The notes: a model not told the origin generated them from the sequence alone. Positions 1-9,013 are shown, numbered from the stretch's first letter. The stretch is 64,000 nucleotides of DNA from Streptomyces caatingaensis (GCF_001187435.1 NZ_LFXA01000004.1:501001-565000); one strand, 5' to 3'. Made by a program: numbers and translations.

Positions 1-501
1 GGCGAGGGGCTCGGCGAGCGGCTCGGCGACGGCCGCCGGGGCGGCGTCGGCGAGGGCCGCCGCCGAGCGCGAGGGCTCCCACTTCCGGCCCTGCTTGCCC
101 AGGTCCATCGCCTCGTTGGCGAGCCGGTCCGCGTGCTTGTTCTTCTCGCGGGGGATCCACCGGTAGGCGACCCGTCCGGCGGGGAAGACCGTCTGCGCCC
201 GCGCGGCCAGCGGCTTCATGTCCGGGTGCTTGATCTTCCAGCGGCCGGTCATCTGCTCGACGACGAGCTTGGAGTCCATGCGGACCTGGATCTCGGCGTC
301 GGGGTCGATGGCCCGGGCCGCCTCCAGCCCGGCGATGAGCCCGCGGTACTCGGCGACGTTGTTGGTCGCGGTGCCGATGTACTCGGCGGCCTCGGCGAGG
401 GTCTCGCCGGTGGCCGCGTCGAGGACGACGGCGCCGTAGCCGGCGGGGCCCGGGTTGCCCCGGGAGCCGCCGTCGGCCTCGACGACGAAGCGGTTGGGCA
501 T
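1..501 (-). CDS. Bifunctional RNase H/acid phosphatase, N-terminal part (cut by window edge)
   Basis: The 167 visible residues are an RNase HI domain, which cleaves RNA in RNA/DNA hybrids. Visible motifs are DGGSRGNPGPAGYG near residue 10, NNVAEYRGL, MDSKLVVEQM and the late ADRLANEAM aspartate, so the acidic active site looks intact. After about residue 145 the chain becomes an Ala/Pro/Glu linker (AVAEPLAEPLA). In actinobacteria this linker leads to a histidine-acid-phosphatase domain, which lies outside the window; the full name is inferred from family and gene order. The start is ATG at 501, 5 nt after the stop of the upstream zinc-ribbon gene, so the genes are co-transcribed. Confidence 0.85.
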   Translation of the reverse strand, partial: MPNRFVVEADGGSRGNPGPAGYGAVVLDAATGETLAEAAEYIGTATNNVAEYRGLIAGLEAARAIDPDAEIQVRMDSKLVVEQMTGRWKIKHPDMKPLAARAQTVFPAGRVAYRWIPREKNKHADRLANEAMDLGKQGRKWEPSRSAAALADAAPAAVAEPLAEPLA

Positions 502-506
502 CGGGA

Positions 507-1250
507 CTACAGCCCCGACTCGGGCGTACGGACCAGGATGCGGCGGCAGTTCTCGCAGCGGACGACGGTGTCGGCGGCGGCCGCGCGCACCTCGTTGAGC
601 TCGGTGATGTTGAGCTCCAGGCGGCAGCCCTCGCAGCGGCGCTGGTAGAGGCGGGCCGCGCCGACGCCGCCCTCCTTCTCGCGCAGCTTGTCGTAGAGCT
701 TCAGCAGGTCGGCCGGGATGGAGCGGGCGACGACCTCGCGCTCCTTGGCCACGGTGGCGCTCTCGGCGTCGATCCCGGCGAGGGCGGCGTCGCGGCGGGC
801 GACGGCGGCGTCGACCTTGCCCTGGACGGCCTCGACGCGGCCGGTCAGCTCGGTGACGCGCTCGGCGGCGGCCTCGCGGCGCTCCATGATCTCCAGGACG
901 ACGTCCTCCAGGTCGCCCTGGCGCTTGGCGAGGGAGGCGACCTCGTGCTGGAGGTTCTCCAGGTCCTTCGGGCTCATGCCGGCGCCGGAGTCCAGGCGCT
1001 GCTGGTCGCGGGCGGCGCGCTGGCGCACCTGGTCGACGTCCTGCTCGGCCTTGGTCTGCTCGCGGGCGGTGTCGCTCTCCTCGGTCTGCGCGGCGACGAG
1101 GAGGTCGCGGTGCTGGGCGAGGTCGCCCTCGAGGGACTGGATCTCGGCGTGCTCGGGCAGGCTCCTGCGCTTGTGGGCGAGCTGGGCGAGGCGGGTGTCG
1201 AGGGCCTGCAGATCGAGGAGGCGGATCTGGTCGGCGGGCGCGGCGTTCAG
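507..1250 (-). CDS. C4-type zinc ribbon, coiled-coil protein
   Basis: This 247-residue protein has a long Glu/Arg/Ala-rich N-terminal coiled coil (about residues 10-170) and a C-terminal zinc ribbon with CEGC and CENC pairs. That is the layout of the family usually found beside nif3 and RNase H genes in actinobacteria; a nucleic-acid-binding role is assumed for the family and is not proven. I start at CTG (1250), because AGGAG lies at correct spacing just before it, inside the end of nif3, and the coiled coil needs this N-terminus. The first GTG, at 1028, would delete 74 residues of it. The gene is the middle of the nif3-zinc ribbon-RNase H operon. Confidence 0.85.
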   Translation of the reverse strand: MNAAPADQIRLLDLQALDTRLAQLAHKRRSLPEHAEIQSLEGDLAQHRDLLVAAQTEESDTAREQTKAEQDVDQVRQRAARDQQRLDSGAGMSPKDLENLQHEVASLAKRQGDLEDVVLEIMERREAAAERVTELTGRVEAVQGKVDAAVARRDAALAGIDAESATVAKEREVVARSIPADLLKLYDKLREKEGGVGAARLYQRRCEGCRLELNITELNEVRAAAADTVVRCENCRRILVRTPESGL

Positions 1251-1260
1251 TTGGGGGCTC

Positions 1261-2106
1261 CTAGGAGTGGTGTTCGGTGACGGGGGCGGCCGCGTGGGCG
1301 GTCCAGGGGTCGGTGACCAGGCGCGAGACGTGCGTGCGCAGGCCCCAGCCGTGCCGGTCGGAGATCTCGTCGAGCTGGGCGGCGGCCTGCTCGCACCAGG
1401 GCCACTCGGTGGCCCAGTGGGCGGCGTCGACGAGGGCGAGGGGGCTCTGCAGCCGGGCCTCGGAGGCGGGGTGGTGGCGCAGGTCGGCGGTGACGTAGGC
1501 GTCGACGCCGGCGGCCCGTACCTCGTCGAAGAGGGAGTCGCCGGAGCCGCCGCAGACGGCGACGGTGCGCAGGGTGCGCCCGGGGTCGCCGGCGACGCGG
1601 ACGCCCTGGGCGGTGGCGGGCAGCCGCTTCGCGCACAGCTCGCCGAACGCGCCGAGGGTGACGGGCGTGACGGGCTCGCAGATGCGGCCGAGCCCGCGGC
1701 GGCCCGTGGGGTCGGTGGGGTCGGGCACGAGGGGGCCGATGACGCGCAGGCCGAGGGCGCCGGCGAGGGCGTCGGAGACGCCGGGGTCGGCGCGGTCGGC
1801 GTTGGTGTGCGCGACGTGCAGCGCGATGTCGTTCTTGATCAGGGTGTGCACGGCGCGGCCCTTGAAGGTGCCGGCCGAGACCGTGGTGGTGCCGCGCAGG
1901 TAGAGCGGGTGGTGGGCGACGATCAGGTCGGCGCCGAGCTCCACGGCCTCGTCGACGACCTCCTGGACGGGGTCGACGGCGAAGAGGACCCGGGTCACGG
2001 AGGCGTCGGGGTCGCCGCAGACGGTGCCGACGGCGTCCCACTGCTCGGCCCGCTCCGGGGGCCACAGGGCGTCGAGGGCGGCGATGACTTCAGACAGTAC
2101 GGGCAC
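1261..2106 (-). CDS. Nif3-like dinuclear metal centre hexameric protein
   Basis: This 281-residue protein of the Nif3/YqfO/DUF34 family is close to the usual length of the short form without the internal PII-like insert. Metal-ligand motifs are visible: LIVAHHPLYLRG (the HHP signature, about residues 62-73), HVAHTNAD (about 97-104), and the late ADLRHHPASEA. The biochemical role is unresolved; a GTP-cyclohydrolase-like or metal-insertion function has been proposed for relatives. The start is GTG at 2106 with only a weak RBS, placed inside the hairpin that ends the upstream lipoprotein transcript. Confidence 0.88.
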   Translation of the reverse strand: MPVLSEVIAALDALWPPERAEQWDAVGTVCGDPDASVTRVLFAVDPVQEVVDEAVELGADLIVAHHPLYLRGTTTVSAGTFKGRAVHTLIKNDIALHVAHTNADRADPGVSDALAGALGLRVIGPLVPDPTDPTGRRGLGRICEPVTPVTLGAFGELCAKRLPATAQGVRVAGDPGRTLRTVAVCGGSGDSLFDEVRAAGVDAYVTADLRHHPASEARLQSPLALVDAAHWATEWPWCEQAAAQLDEISDRHGWGLRTHVSRLVTDPWTAHAAAPVTEHHS

Positions 2107-2139
2107 GGGGAAAGGCTACCTGCCTTCCCGTGCCCGTAC
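2097..2139 (-). terminator. Hairpin after the siderophore-binding lipoprotein gene
   Basis: A perfect 13-bp inverted repeat (GTACGGGCACGGG at 2097-2109 and its complement at 2127-2139) begins 9 nt beyond the lipoprotein stop. It overlaps the nif3 start codon, so it could both end the upstream transcript and hinder nif3 translation from read-through RNA. There is no T-run, as is common in Streptomyces. Confidence 0.55.
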
Positions 2140-2147
2140 GGCTGCCG

Positions 2148-3188
2148 TCACTTCACGAGGAAGCCGCGGAGGTCGTCCAGGACGCTGTTCGCGGCCGTGA
2201 CGCCCAGGCCCAGGTACCAGGTCTCGTCCTTGACGTTCCTGGCCCGGCCCTCCTTGACGGCCTTGAGGTTCCTCCACAGCGGGTTGTTCTCCGCGGCGGA
2301 GCGCTTGGTCTTGTCCGGGTCGCCGTAGACGCCGGTGAAGATCCAGTCGGCGTCGGCCTGGTCGATCTTCTCCGGGCCGATCTGCACGGCGAGTTCGTCC
2401 GCCTGCTGGTTCTTCGGGCGGGGCAGGCCGACGTCCTTGAGGACGGTGCCTATGAAGGACTTCTCCGCGTAGAGGCGGGTGAACTGCGGCATGTAGCGCA
2501 GCATCGTGACGGTCGGCTTCTTGTCGCCGAGGTCCTTCCCCAGCCTCTTCGCCCTGGCCTCGTAGTCCGCGAGGTTCTTCTCGGCCTTGGCGGTCTCGTC
2601 GAGGGCGGCGGCGTTGAGGCGGTAGTTCTCCTTCCAGGTGAAGCCGGGGCGGACGGAGAAGACGGTGGGCGCGATCTTCGACAGGTTCTTGTAGTGCTTC
2701 TCCGCGCGGAGCTTGCTGCCGAGGATCAGGTCGGGGTGGAGGTTGTTGATGGCCTCCAGGTTGAGCCCGTTGACGGTGCCGACGCTCTGCGGGTTCCCGG
2801 CCTCCTTCCTGAGGTAGTCGGGCAGGGCGGCGTCGCCCTCGGTGGGGGCGTAGCCGACGGGCTTGATGCCGAGGGAGACGACGTTGTCGAGCTCGCCGAC
2901 GTCGAGGACGACGACGCGCCGGGGCTTGGCCTTGATCTCCGTCCTGCCCATGGCGTGGGTGACGGTGCGCGGGAACCGGCCCGGGGCCGCGTCCGTGCCC
3001 ATCTTCTTCGTCTCCTCGCCGGCCCTGCCGAAGTCCTTGCCGCCCTGGGCCACGGACTTGGAGCCCGCGCCGCCGTCCTTGCCCTGGCCGGAGGTCTCGG
3101 AGTCGCAGGCCGTGAGGGCCAGGGCGGCGGAGAGCGCGAGGGCCGCGAGGGCCGTGCCGCGCCGGCGGGGCGTTCGGCCAAGTGACAT
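2148..3188 (-). CDS. Iron-siderophore ABC transporter substrate-binding lipoprotein
   Basis: This 346-residue FepB/FecB-type binding protein has a signal peptide after RRRG and an LTAC lipobox (Cys about 28), so it is tethered outside the membrane. The periplasmic-binding fold is recognisable from RRVVVLDVGELDNVVSLGI, LNLEAINNLHPDLILGSK and the C-terminal WYLGLGVTAANSVLDDL. It should hand ferric siderophores to a permease not encoded nearby. I choose ATG 3188 with GAGGGAGAG 5 nt upstream; an in-frame ATG 33 nt upstream lacks a good RBS. An iron box lies 55-73 nt upstream, which indicates repression by DmdR/IdeR when iron is sufficient. Confidence 0.9.
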   Translation of the reverse strand: MSLGRTPRRRGTALAALALSAALALTACDSETSGQGKDGGAGSKSVAQGGKDFGRAGEETKKMGTDAAPGRFPRTVTHAMGRTEIKAKPRRVVVLDVGELDNVVSLGIKPVGYAPTEGDAALPDYLRKEAGNPQSVGTVNGLNLEAINNLHPDLILGSKLRAEKHYKNLSKIAPTVFSVRPGFTWKENYRLNAAALDETAKAEKNLADYEARAKRLGKDLGDKKPTVTMLRYMPQFTRLYAEKSFIGTVLKDVGLPRPKNQQADELAVQIGPEKIDQADADWIFTGVYGDPDKTKRSAAENNPLWRNLKAVKEGRARNVKDETWYLGLGVTAANSVLDDLRGFLVK

Positions 3189-3242
3189 GGGGTCTCTCCC
3201 TCGGCGGTGACGGGACGGCACGGCGGGGGCCGCACCGGCTAC

Positions 3243-3261
3243 TTAGGTTCGCCTTACCTTA
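3243..3261 (-). promoter_or_regulatory. Iron box (DmdR/IdeR operator)
   Basis: TTAGGTTCGCCTTACCTTA agrees with the actinobacterial iron box TTAGGTTAGGCTAACCTAA at 15 of 19 positions, including the AGGT-N7-ACCT core. It sits in the promoter region of the siderophore-binding lipoprotein gene. Confidence 0.8.
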
Positions 3262-3431
3262 AACCACCGCGGCCCGCCTTGCCCCGAAGGGTGCGGAATG
3301 CACCCAGCACATCTCCCACCCCCTCCACCGGCGAACCGCCCATCCTCCACCCGTACGCGTGAAGCGCCCTCACTCGCAGGGTGCGGTTTGGCGTCCCAAA
3401 ACTACGTTCTGTGCCGGAGGTGACGTTTCTC

Positions 3432-4541
3432 ATGACGGTCTGTGCCCCCCAGAGCACCCCAGAGACCACTCCCCGACGTGCGCCGATGGACTCACGCCGG
3501 CCGTCCTTCACGATCACGGCCGACGGTTCGTACGCGGCCTGGCTGGCGCTCAGCCGCGCCACCGGCGGCTGGTTCCCCGAGCGCTGGACCCTCGGCGGCC
3601 CCGAGCCCTACGCCGTCCCGCTGCCGGGCGGCCAGCCCGAGGAGCCCGACAGCGAGGTGCTGCCGCTCGCCGACGGGAGGGTGCTCATCCGGCGCCGGGT
3701 GGCCGAGCGGTACGCGCTGTCGCTGCTCTACCCGACCGGCCCCGGCACGGGCGAGCTGCCGCTGGGCGCCATCGAGTGCCCCTACCTGTCGCTGCTGCCG
3801 CCCGCCCCCGACGGCGCCTCCGCCTACGCGCTGGTGCACGGCGACCGCACGACGACGCTCTGGCGCGTCCACGGCACCGCCGCCGGGCCCGAGCTGCTCG
3901 CCCGGGTCGACGGCCGCTGCTCCGGCGGCGCCTGGCTGGACCGCTCGGGCCGGCTGCTCGCGCTCGACCGCGAACTGGAGGGCATCACCAAGGCCGTCGT
4001 CGTGGACCTGGCGCGGGGCGGCGAGGTCAGCCCCCTGCTCCAGATCACCGACCGCAGCAACGACCGCCTCGTCCTCGCCGACCCGGACAGCGGCCTGCTC
4101 CTCGTCCGCTCCGACGCGCCGGGCCAGGAGCGGCTCGGCTGGGGCGTGCTCGGCTCCTCGCGGCCGGTGCGCTTCCCCGAGTGCCTGCGCCAGCAGGGCG
4201 CGGCCGTCACGCCGTTCGCGGTCCAGCCCGGGCAGACGCTGTCGCCGGAGGGCTGCGCGGTGGCCTTCCGGGTGGACCGCGAGTCGGGCACCTCGGTGGG
4301 CGTGTGGCGGCCCGCCGAGCGGCAGTTGCGGCAGTTCCCCGGCCCGGCGGGCTGGGTGGCCGGGGCCGGACTGTGGACGGCCTGCGGGGAGTTGCGGCTG
4401 CCCTACGCGACGCCGCACGTCTCCTGCGGCCTGGCCCGGGTGCGCATGCCCGACCCCGAGGAGGAGCACGAGCCCGAACCCCTGCCCGTGACCCCCCGCC
4501 CGGTCCCCCTGCAACAGGCGCCGCACGCCCGCGCGCGGTAG
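3432..4541 (+). CDS. Conserved hypothetical, beta-propeller-like
   Basis: The 369-residue product has no signal peptide or membrane segment. Repeating short beta-strand-like stretches with Gly/Asp turns (GRCSGGAWLDRSGRLLALD, RLVLADPDSGLLLVRSD) resemble a TolB/WD-like propeller, but I recognise no defining motif. The C-terminus is a Pro/Glu-rich tail ending in ARAR. The start is ATG 3432, 11 nt after GGAGG; an ATG 51 nt upstream extends the frame without an RBS. It stands alone between the divergent iron-box gene and a tiny downstream ORF. Confidence 0.75.
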   Translation: MTVCAPQSTPETTPRRAPMDSRRPSFTITADGSYAAWLALSRATGGWFPERWTLGGPEPYAVPLPGGQPEEPDSEVLPLADGRVLIRRRVAERYALSLLYPTGPGTGELPLGAIECPYLSLLPPAPDGASAYALVHGDRTTTLWRVHGTAAGPELLARVDGRCSGGAWLDRSGRLLALDRELEGITKAVVVDLARGGEVSPLLQITDRSNDRLVLADPDSGLLLVRSDAPGQERLGWGVLGSSRPVRFPECLRQQGAAVTPFAVQPGQTLSPEGCAVAFRVDRESGTSVGVWRPAERQLRQFPGPAGWVAGAGLWTACGELRLPYATPHVSCGLARVRMPDPEEEHEPEPLPVTPRPVPLQQAPHARAR

Positions 4542-4767
4542 GCACCGGACAGGAGCCGCTCCCCGGTCCCGCCCCGGACCGGGGTGGCCCCCGCGATCAA
4601 GGTCCCGTTAGACTTCGGTGCGGGGGTTTGCGCAGCTGTGCCGCCGAACGGTCCTGCGCGGAGCGCGTGTTGACGGACACCGGACGGACTCCGGCCGCGT
4701 GGCGCCGGCAACGCCGCGGCCCCCGCGCGCACAGCACGCAATCCACATCCACGGAGTGACTCCCCAC

Positions 4768-4929
4768 ATGTCCGAAGCCCGAACCGACACGACCGAGGCG
4801 CGCCCCCTGGAGGCGTCCGCCCAGGCCGCAGCCGCCGGCTCCGGCAGGCACCGCGGCCAGGCGTCGTCCGACGAGGTCCCCGCCACCACCGCCCACGGCA
4901 GGCACCGCCGCGTCACCGACGCGGCCTGA
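4768..4929 (+). CDS. Small conserved Streptomyces-type protein, 53 residues
   Basis: This short, polar, Ala-rich peptide carries two copies of a GRHRG/GRHRR motif (SGRHRGQ near residue 26 and HGRHRRV near residue 45). It begins at ATG 4768 with GGAG 11 nt upstream. A TAGACT-like -10 element lies near 4611. From memory, similar GxHRG-containing small ORFs recur in Streptomyces, but I know no function. The repeat and the RBS are the reasons for calling it real. Confidence 0.55.
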   Translation: MSEARTDTTEARPLEASAQAAAAGSGRHRGQASSDEVPATTAHGRHRRVTDAA

Positions 4930-4955
4930 GCGGCGTTCCGCTCCAGCCGCCGCCC

Positions 4956-5822
4956 TCAGGCGTGTTCGACGACGGTGTCGTCGAGCACGCCTGAGCCGTT
5001 CCGCCCCGCGACGCCCACCGCGACGCGGATCCGCCCCTCCCCCGGCCCGCCGCGCCACATCCGCACCCGCAGCGTCTCCCCGGGCAGGACGACCCCCGAG
5101 AAGCGCGTCGTGTACGAGCGGACGCGCGTGGGGTCCCCGTCCAGCAGCGTGTCGACGACGGCCTTCAGCGCCATCCCGTAGGTGCACAGCCCGTGCAGGA
5201 TCGGCCGCTCGAAACCGGCCCGCGCGGCGAACTCCGGGTCGGCGTGGAGCGGGTTCCAGTCCCCCGACAGCCGGTACAGCAGCGCCTGGTCCTCGCGGAC
5301 GGGCCGCTCGACCGTCACGTCCGGCTCCCGGTCCGGCGGCGCCGGCCGCTCGCTCGCGCCCCGTTCGCCGCCGAAGCCGCCCTCGCCGCGGACGAACATC
5401 CGCGACTCCCCGCTCCACAACGGCCCGTCGGCGTCGGCGACATCGGTGCGCAGCACGACGACGGCGGCCTTGCCCTTGTCGTGGAGGGCCGCGATCCGGG
5501 AGGTCTGCGTCACGCCCTCGGCACGCACGGGGATCGGCCGGTGCAGGGTGAGGGACTGCCCGCCGTGCAGCACGGCCGCCAGGTCGACCTCGATGCCGGG
5601 GGTGTCCGTCCAGCCGGCCGCGATCATGCCGCCGCCGGCGACGGTCGCGAAGCTCGGCAGGACGTGCAGCCGGTCCTCCAGGACGTAGCGGAGTTCGGCC
5701 GGGTCGGTCGCCGGGACGCCCGCGCCGACGCCCAGGTGGTAGAGGAGGACGTCCTTGTGGTCCCAGGAGAGCGGGACGGCCCGCGGCTCGGCGGCCAGGG
5801 CCTTGGCTGCGTCAATGGGCAT
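4956..5822 (-). CDS. MaoC-type (R)-specific enoyl-CoA hydratase
   Basis: This 288-residue double hot-dog protein matches the length and layout of hydratase 2 (HSD17B4/MaoC type), which adds water to trans-2-enoyl-CoA to give the (R)-3-hydroxy product. The hydratase-2 signature YRLSGDWNPLHADPEFA, with its catalytic Asp/His, is present at about residues 185-201, followed by GFERPILHGLCTYG. The N-terminal half is the degenerate hot-dog domain. Start MPIDAAK at 5822 is preferred over an upstream in-frame GTG because homologues begin here. It is monocistronic. The physiological substrate is not evident. Confidence 0.88.
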   Translation of the reverse strand: MPIDAAKALAAEPRAVPLSWDHKDVLLYHLGVGAGVPATDPAELRYVLEDRLHVLPSFATVAGGGMIAAGWTDTPGIEVDLAAVLHGGQSLTLHRPIPVRAEGVTQTSRIAALHDKGKAAVVVLRTDVADADGPLWSGESRMFVRGEGGFGGERGASERPAPPDREPDVTVERPVREDQALLYRLSGDWNPLHADPEFAARAGFERPILHGLCTYGMALKAVVDTLLDGDPTRVRSYTTRFSGVVLPGETLRVRMWRGGPGEGRIRVAVGVAGRNGSGVLDDTVVEHA

Positions 5823-5940
5823 GGGCCCCTTATAACGGCTCCCGCGCGGCACGGGAAGAACGGGGCGGGACAAATGTCACAGGAACCTGTGGACTTTTGC
5901 GTCTGCCCAGGTCAGGGCGGGGTTCCCTAGAGTTCGTGGC

Positions 5941-7083
5941 ATGACGGGCACGGCCGACGAGAGCGAGTGGGCGAAGCCGCTGGGGAAGAAGGCGTTCCTC
6001 CCCTGGCTGTTCGCGCTGACCGGGGACACCTTCCACATGGCCCTGGGCGACATGCCCCTGCCCTGGCTCGCCGGGCTGGGCGAGCTCGCCTTCGTCGCGC
6101 TCTACGGCACCGCCGTCTTCACGGCCCTCGACGAGCGGTGGCGCCGCACGCTCCTGCCGCCGGCGGCGCTGGCCTGTCTCGTCGCGGTCACCTTCGCGCT
6201 CAACATCGGCTACCTCGACCACTGGCAGATGTGCTTCCCGCTGCTGTCCATCGCCATCGGCGTCGTGCTGCGCGACCGCGGCCGGGCGATGGCCACCACC
6301 CTCGGCACCCTCGGCATCACCTCCGGGTCCCTCTGGTTCCTGCGGCCCGAGGACGCCAGCACCGGCAGCGTCCTCGCCGTCGCCTGGGGCACCGCGCTCG
6401 GCGGGGTGGTCGCCGCGTCCGCCCTCAACCTGCGCGAGGCGGTCAGGAAGCTGCGCGACACCCGTGAACAGCTCGCCCGCGCCGCCGTCGAGCGGGAGCG
6501 GCTGCGGTTCTCCCGCGACCTGCACGATCTCCTCGGGCACACGATGTCCGTGATCGTCGTCAAGGCGGAGGCCGTCCGGCGCCTCGGCCCGAAGAACCTG
6601 GAGGCCGCGCTCGGCCAGGCCGCCGACATCGAGGCCGTGGGCCGCCAGGCCCTCACCGAGATCCGCGAGGCCGTCACCGGCTACCGCGAGGGCAGCCTCA
6701 CCACCGAGCTGGACAACGCCCGTTCGCTGCTCGACGCGTCCGGGATCGCCGCCGGGATCCGCCAGTCCGGGCCGCCGCTGCCGCCGCAGACCGGCGCCCT
6801 GCTGGGCTGGGTCATCCGCGAGGGCGTCACCAACGTCGTGCGCCACAGCGGGGCTTCGCGCTGCGACATCGAGGTGCGCGGCGAACCCGACCGCGTCCAC
6901 CTGGAGATCACCGACAACGGGCGCGGCGTAGGCTCGTCCGGTGGGGACGGGAACGGGCTGAAGGGCCTGACGGAACGGCTCGCCGCCGCCGGCGGATCGC
7001 TGACCTCCGGTCCCGACGGACGGCGGGGCTTCCGGCTGGTCGCCGAACTGCCCGTGGACGACGAGGAGGTGCGGGCCGCGTGA
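5941..7083 (+). CDS. Sensor histidine kinase, DesK/NarX type
   Basis: This 380-residue membrane kinase has about four to five hydrophobic segments in residues 18-155, then a linker helix and a HisKA_3 dimerisation domain with the phospho-acceptor His195 in FSRDLHDLLGHTMSVI. An HATPase domain follows, with an N box around REGVTNVVRHSG and a DNGRGVG G box. The periplasmic loops are tiny, so it probably senses a membrane state or small signal. Its stop overlaps the start of the response-regulator gene (GTGA), making an obligate pair. Confidence 0.92.
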   Translation: MTGTADESEWAKPLGKKAFLPWLFALTGDTFHMALGDMPLPWLAGLGELAFVALYGTAVFTALDERWRRTLLPPAALACLVAVTFALNIGYLDHWQMCFPLLSIAIGVVLRDRGRAMATTLGTLGITSGSLWFLRPEDASTGSVLAVAWGTALGGVVAASALNLREAVRKLRDTREQLARAAVERERLRFSRDLHDLLGHTMSVIVVKAEAVRRLGPKNLEAALGQAADIEAVGRQALTEIREAVTGYREGSLTTELDNARSLLDASGIAAGIRQSGPPLPPQTGALLGWVIREGVTNVVRHSGASRCDIEVRGEPDRVHLEITDNGRGVGSSGGDGNGLKGLTERLAAAGGSLTSGPDGRRGFRLVAELPVDDEEVRAA

Positions 7084-7685
7084 TCAGGACGCTGCTGGCC
7101 GAGGACCAGGGCATGATGCGGGGTGCGCTCGCGCTGCTGCTCGGGCTGGAGGACGACATCGAGGTCGTCGCGCAGGTCGGTGACGGGGACGCCATCGTCT
7201 CCACGGCCCTGGAGACCCGGCCCGACGTCGCCCTCCTCGACATCGAACTGCCGGGCCGCAGCGGGCTGGACGCGGCCGCGGAACTCCGCACCGCGCTCCC
7301 CTCCTGCCACGTCCTCATCCTCACCACCTTCGGCCGCCCCGGCTACCTCCGCCGTGCCATGGAGGCCGGCGCCTCCGGCTTCCTCGTCAAGGACGGCCCG
7401 GTGGAGGAGCTGGCCGCCGCGATCCGCCGCGTGCTGGCCGGCGAACGCGTCATCGACCCGGCCCTGGCGGCCGCGGCGTTGAGCGCCGGGCCCAACCCGC
7501 TGACCCAGCGCGAGCGGGACGTGCTGGCGGCGGCGGTCGACGGGGCGACGGTCGCCGACATCGCGGCCCGCGTCCACCTCTCGCCCGCCACGGTCCGCAA
7601 CTACCTCTCGGCCGCCATCGGCAAGACGGGCACGCGCAACCGCATGGAGGCGGTGCGGGCGGCCCGCCAGAGGGGCTGGCTGTAG
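7080..7685 (+). CDS. LuxR-type response regulator paired with the upstream kinase
   Basis: This 201-residue NarL/DesR-type regulator has a receiver domain with acidic pocket AEDQ near the N-terminus, phospho-acceptor Asp54 (VALLDIELPG), the T/K switch residues (LILTTFG, FLVKDGP), and a C-terminal LuxR helix-turn-helix (LTQRERDVLAAAVDG...TVRNYLSAAIGKTGTRNRMEA split by a short linker). It should bind DNA as a phosphorylated dimer. Targets are not apparent in the window. The start is GTG inside the kinase stop. Confidence 0.92.
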   Translation: MIRTLLAEDQGMMRGALALLLGLEDDIEVVAQVGDGDAIVSTALETRPDVALLDIELPGRSGLDAAAELRTALPSCHVLILTTFGRPGYLRRAMEAGASGFLVKDGPVEELAAAIRRVLAGERVIDPALAAAALSAGPNPLTQRERDVLAAAVDGATVADIAARVHLSPATVRNYLSAAIGKTGTRNRMEAVRAARQRGWL

Positions 7686-7816
7686 GCGGCGTCCGGCATC
7701 ACGTCACACGTCTCCGGCCCGCCCTCTCGTGCCGCGGCCGGGGAGACGCCAGACTGTGCCCCGCGCCACTCCCGCTTCCGCAGAGCGGGCCGTACCCGTG
7801 TACCCGGGGAGGATCG

Positions 7817-8932
7817 GTGAAGGTCGGTTCCTGGAACGAGTGGGATCCGCTGAGGCACGTCGTCGTCGGCCGGGCCGACGGCACCATGGTGCAGGCCCCC
7901 GAGCCGGCGGTCGTCCGCGACTGGCCCGAACACGGCTTTCCCCGCGGAACGTACGGACCGTTGCCCGAGGAGATGACGGCCGCCGCCAACGAGCAGCTGG
8001 ACTCCTTCGCCCGCGTCCTCGAGGCACGCGGCATCCGGGTCGACCGGCCCCGGCCGCTGGACTTCGGCCGGCCGGTCGCCACCCCCGAGTGGACGCAGCG
8101 GAGCATGTTCGGCGCCATGCCGGTCCGGGACGTCCTGGTGGTGATCGGCAACGAGCTGCTGGAGGCGACGATGTCGTTCCGCAGCCGCTGGTTCGAGTAC
8201 CTGGCCCACCGGCCGCTGATCGAGGACTACTTCCGCGCCGACCCGGACATGCGCTGGGAGGCGGCCCCCAAGCCCCGGCTGACCGGGGCGTCGTACCGGC
8301 CGGGCTTCTGGGAGGAGTTCGGGGCCCTGCCGGCCGGGGAGCAGATCGCCCGGGTCAGGGCCGGGGACCTGGTGCTGACCGAGGCCGAGCCGCTCTTCGA
8401 CGCCGCGGACATCGCCCGCTGCGGCAAGGATCTTTTCGTCCAGCGGTCCCTGGCCACCAACGCGGCGGGGATCCGCTGGCTGCGGCACCATCTGCCGGAG
8501 CACCGGGTGCACGGGGTGACGTTCGGCACCACGCACCCCCTGCACATCGACGCCACCTGGGTGCCGCTGCGCCCCGGCCTCGTCCTGCACTGCGCCGAGC
8601 GGCCCGCCGAGGAGGAGCTGCTGCGGTACCTCGCGGTCAACGACTGGCAGGTCGTGCCGGCCGCCGCCCCCGGGCGCCGGGAGCCGCCGCCGCTTTCCGC
8701 GTGCAGCCGCTGGCTGTCGATGAACCTGCTGGTCCTGGACCCCCGGACGGTCTGCGTGGAAGCGAGCGAGACCGCGCAGATGGAACAGCTCGACCGGCTG
8801 GGCTTCGAGGTCGTGCCGGTGCCGTTCTGGGACGTGGCCCCCTTCGGCGGCGGACTGCACTGCGCCACGCTCGACGTCCACCGCGAAGGCGTCCTCGAGG
8901 ACTACTTCCCCCGGCGGTCCGGCAGGTTCTGA
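7817..8932 (+). CDS. Glycine amidinotransferase-like enzyme
   Basis: This 371-residue member of the AGAT/StrB1 family transfers an amidino group from arginine to an amine. The catalytic triad is intact by comparison with human AGAT (Asp254, His303, Cys407): Asp195 in LFDAADI, His243 in LHIDAT and Cys349 in GGGLHCATLDV. WLSMNLLVLD matches the AGAT-like rather than the inosamine-type enzymes, as far as memory allows. The start is GTG with GGGGAGG 5 nt upstream. No aminoglycoside or other guanidine-product genes surround it, so the acceptor amine is unknown. Confidence 0.85.
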   Translation: MKVGSWNEWDPLRHVVVGRADGTMVQAPEPAVVRDWPEHGFPRGTYGPLPEEMTAAANEQLDSFARVLEARGIRVDRPRPLDFGRPVATPEWTQRSMFGAMPVRDVLVVIGNELLEATMSFRSRWFEYLAHRPLIEDYFRADPDMRWEAAPKPRLTGASYRPGFWEEFGALPAGEQIARVRAGDLVLTEAEPLFDAADIARCGKDLFVQRSLATNAAGIRWLRHHLPEHRVHGVTFGTTHPLHIDATWVPLRPGLVLHCAERPAEEELLRYLAVNDWQVVPAAAPGRREPPPLSACSRWLSMNLLVLDPRTVCVEASETAQMEQLDRLGFEVVPVPFWDVAPFGGGLHCATLDVHREGVLEDYFPRRSGRF

Positions 8933-9013
8933 GCCCGGGAAACCGGGGGCACCCCCGCCGGGGATAGGGCGGGGCGGGGCCCGATCCCCCGGCCCCGACA
9001 CCCCCGTGGCAGC

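Noticed and set aside
7817..8932. Start of an aminoglycoside (streptomycin-type strB1) cluster
   Set aside because: No other aminoglycoside genes are adjacent and motifs fit glycine-type amidinotransferases at least as well.
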